From a virus, in the IMG/VR virus record IMGVR_UViG_3300028364_000171, positions 1-21,358 of that record: 21,358 nt of DNA. The stretch is one strand, 5' to 3'. Shown here piece after piece: positions 19,872-21,358 of this stretch (within the stretch, counting starts at the first letter, position 1; the number at the start of each line of letters is the position of its first letter). Both the position numbers and the translations under genes were made by a program. The notes below the pieces were generated by a model that saw only the letters and a program-made list of their open reading frames with translations, was not told the origin of the DNA and searched no databases.

Positions 19872-21026
19872 TTAAATATTTTTAAATATATGTTTTATAA
19901 CTTCAATAGTCCACCCATTACCAAGCATTTTATATCGCTGCGAATTTGACATCATTCTTTTTTGCCAAGGCACAAGAGTATAGTTATCAGGAACTGTTTG
20001 TAGTCTTTCACATTCGAGAGGTGTTAGTTTTCGCCATTCATTTGGTTGAACTATTACCTTTGGCTCTCTATGTCCTCCCTCGCAAGTTGTTACTGTTGGA
20101 GCTTTTCCCTCTGGGCTATTATAATCGTGTCCTTTTATGTCTGCTTCTCCTACTTGAATACAGCGAGCTACAAGGCTATCTTTTTGAACAGTCGTAATAC
20201 TGTTTGATTTTTCTTTCCCATTTAATTCAAGTTTTTGTTCTATTTTTCCATTAGGTAAATAACGACCTCTAATGGCAGCACCTTGTATGCAGCGAGTTAT
20301 ACCATAAGGTACACCCTTAAAATAATTTGCTGTAATACAATGGGCTTTTTCATTATGTTTATTTTCGTATATTTCAGTACGTTTTTTTCCATTACTCCAC
20401 TTATGGTTACTAGACTCTATATAATTTATTGCTTTTTCTGATAAATTAAATAATTTAGTATTTTTGTTATTACTTTCCAAAATATCCTTTAACAATATCC
20501 CCCTATCCTCTGGTTGATCTAATTCTGCAATGTTAGTCCAGTAGTATCTCACTCTGTTTTGAGCTGAAACTAAGGCACTATTAATTTTTACAGGCTGAAC
20601 TCCAATATGTTCTGAGATAATATCTAAGTACTCTTGTTTCATTCTCACGTTTTCTAATAAGAACTTAACATCAGGGTTTACTTTTTTAATATGGTTGATT
20701 ATTTCAACAAAAACAAAAAATAGTTTTGATCTTGGATCGTCAAAAGCAAGTTGTTTTCCTGCAAAAGAGAATCCTTGGCATGGGCTACCTCCAAATATAA
20801 GATCAATTTCTGACCAATCTATGTCCCATTCTCTCCAATTAGTTACGTCTCCGACTTGAATTGTATCTGGGTGATTGTGTTGGGTTACCGCAATAGCATA
20901 TTTATCTAATTCACTTGAGTAGTATTTTCCTACTGGTATTTCTAATTGTTTTAATGATTCCTGACCTCCTGATATTCCATCAAAGCAAGAGACTACGTTT
21001 AATTTTTTTTCTGTGTGTTTGTTCAT
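19872..21026 (-). CDS. Cytosine-5 DNA methyltransferase, DNMT3-like
   Basis: A 384-residue enzyme that methylates cytosine at carbon 5. Motif I is VVSCFDGISGGQESL (11-25), a form seen in DNMT3-like and phage enzymes. Motif IV GGSPCQGFSFAGK has the catalytic Cys83, motif VI is LLENV (123-127), motif VIII QNRVRYYW (156-163) and motif X MLGNGWT (367-373). The target recognition part (about 185-326) holds three related segments: KAHCITANYFKGVPYG with RCIQGAAIRGR, KSNSITTVQKDSLVARCIQV with GEADIKG, and KAPTVTTCEGGHREPKVIV. The gene looks clearly more AT-rich than its neighbours (many TTA, ATA and AAT codons), a sign of recent acquisition. No restriction enzyme is nearby. Its start overlaps the previous stop (ATGA). 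Confidence 0.9.
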   Translation of the reverse strand: MNKHTEKKLNVVSCFDGISGGQESLKQLEIPVGKYYSSELDKYAIAVTQHNHPDTIQVGDVTNWREWDIDWSEIDLIFGGSPCQGFSFAGKQLAFDDPRSKLFFVFVEIINHIKKVNPDVKFLLENVRMKQEYLDIISEHIGVQPVKINSALVSAQNRVRYYWTNIAELDQPEDRGILLKDILESNNKNTKLFNLSEKAINYIESSNHKWSNGKKRTEIYENKHNEKAHCITANYFKGVPYGITRCIQGAAIRGRYLPNGKIEQKLELNGKEKSNSITTVQKDSLVARCIQVGEADIKGHDYNSPEGKAPTVTTCEGGHREPKVIVQPNEWRKLTPLECERLQTVPDNYTLVPWQKRMMSNSQRYKMLGNGWTIEVIKHIFKNI

Positions 21027-21277
21027 GACAGTATTTTTATTAGCTGATTAGTTACCTCTTGCGTTTGTGTTTCTACTGTTTTGGATAGGTCTAGTTTAGT
21101 CCACGTTCTTTTTAAGTCATCAGTTAAAATCATTAAATACCCATTATCTATAAACATTGTAGTTTGATTGTCTTTAGCACCCAATGCCCTCATCAGGTCT
21201 TGTAGGGTAGATGGTTTACCGAGTACCGTCATATGGTTTATCTTCTGTAGTTTTTTTCTTAGTTGTAGGTTACTCAT
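21023..21277 (-). CDS. Small hypothetical protein before the cytosine methyltransferase
   Basis: An 84-residue protein from the ATG at 21277 (MSNLQLRKKL). A GTG at 21286 would add three residues, but the ATG gives an 8-base overlap with the preceding partial frame. Segments include VLGKPSTLQDLMRALGAKDN and a beta-like TTMFIDNGYLMILTDDLKRT. No family recognised. It is translationally coupled to the methyltransferase (ATGA) and shares its AT-rich base use, so the two may have moved together. Confidence 0.55.
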   Translation of the reverse strand: MSNLQLRKKLQKINHMTVLGKPSTLQDLMRALGAKDNQTTMFIDNGYLMILTDDLKRTWTKLDLSKTVETQTQEVTNQLIKILS

Positions 21278-21358
21278 AACATCCACTTTGCATTTCTCCT
21301 GGTGACCGATGGTCGTCTCTTTGATTATAATTTTCTCGCTCCATGTCGTGGTCTTTTG
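21270..21358 (-). CDS. Partial gene at the right edge (C-terminal end only)
   Basis: The minus-strand frame entering from the window edge reads KDHDMERENYNQRDDHRSPG and EMQSGCYE before a TAA at 21270-21272. The stop overlaps the start of the next gene by 8 bases, a junction typical of this genome, so it is probably the end of a real gene. Only about 29 codons are visible. An internal ATG would also allow a 24-residue peptide. No function can be assigned. Confidence 0.4.
   Translation of the reverse strand, partial: KDHDMERENYNQRDDHRSPGEMQSGCYE

Noticed and set aside
7265-21026. Shared MNKHT start of two proteins (7276 and 21026) as a duplicated leader
   Set aside because: Only about a dozen bases match and the proteins are otherwise unrelated; likely chance between two AT-rich genes.
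1-21358. Stop-codon recoding (TGA as Gly or Trp, or TAG readthrough)
   Set aside because: TGA, TAG and TAA all end genes at sensible places, and TGA is repeatedly used in ATGA junctions.
1-21358. CRISPR arrays, insertion sequences, integrase or attachment sites
   Set aside because: No regularly spaced repeats, transposase or integrase motifs, or terminal inverted repeats were seen on either strand.

Overview
The window is a stretch of a tailed double-stranded DNA phage (class Caudoviricetes) or a prophage-like contig. All 40 coding regions I can support lie on the minus strand, packed end to end and often overlapping, so the transcribed order runs from high to low coordinates. The sequence does not name the host. 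Start codons are almost never preceded by a Shine-Dalgarno sequence; the leaders are A-rich (AACTATG, AAAATAATG) or carry AACCAACA. TAA, TAG and TGA are all used as stops, so the standard bacterial code fits. The -10/-35 signals look like sigma70. This suggests a host with weak Shine-Dalgarno use (for example Patescibacteria or Bacteroidota), but that is inference.

Right part (about 21.3 to 10.4 kb): DNA metabolism. In transcribed order it holds a partial gene, a small unknown gene, a DNMT3-like cytosine-5 methyltransferase, an SNF2 helicase, a possible winged-helix protein, a 175-residue conserved phage protein, a YqaJ/lambda-type exonuclease with what looks like a HeH/SAP domain inserted, a NinG-like HNH nuclease, a second HNH protein, a NinB-like recombination protein, a replication-initiator-like protein, a ParB-methyltransferase fusion whose catalytic motif is altered, a DnaQ-like 3'-5' exonuclease, a second and intact amino-methyltransferase, a HARER-motif protein and an HELVH metallopeptidase-like protein.

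Middle (10.4 to 8.7 kb): a cassette of at least nine very small genes. Most are coupled by ATGA or TAATATG junctions, several are zinc-ribbon proteins, and one strongly resembles the Acb2/Tad1 hairpin family that sequesters cyclic nucleotides in anti-CBASS and anti-Thoeris defence. A clear intrinsic terminator closes the unit near 8.70 kb.

Left part (8.6 kb to 1): the late morphogenesis module. A strong promoter at 8611-8639 reads into a fibre or decoration-like protein, a BspA/DUF285 surface-repeat protein and a small companion protein. Then come the small terminase, the large terminase (GpA family), the portal, three small unknown proteins, a very acidic scaffold-like protein and an SU10-like major capsid protein. 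The capsid gene has its own near-consensus promoter and a structured leader, and is followed at once by a compact nested inverted-repeat element that can form a pseudoknot. No integrase, repressor, lysis or tail genes are in the window, so lifestyle cannot be decided here.

How the parts work together: the right side replicates, recombines and methylates the phage genome, the middle cassette probably carries host-takeover and counter-defence proteins, and the left side builds and fills the capsid. The best leads for new biology are the small-gene cassette with its Acb2-like member, the ParB-methyltransferase with TEPSM in place of DPPY beside an intact partner, the exonuclease with an inserted HeH-like domain, and the RNA structures flanking the capsid gene.
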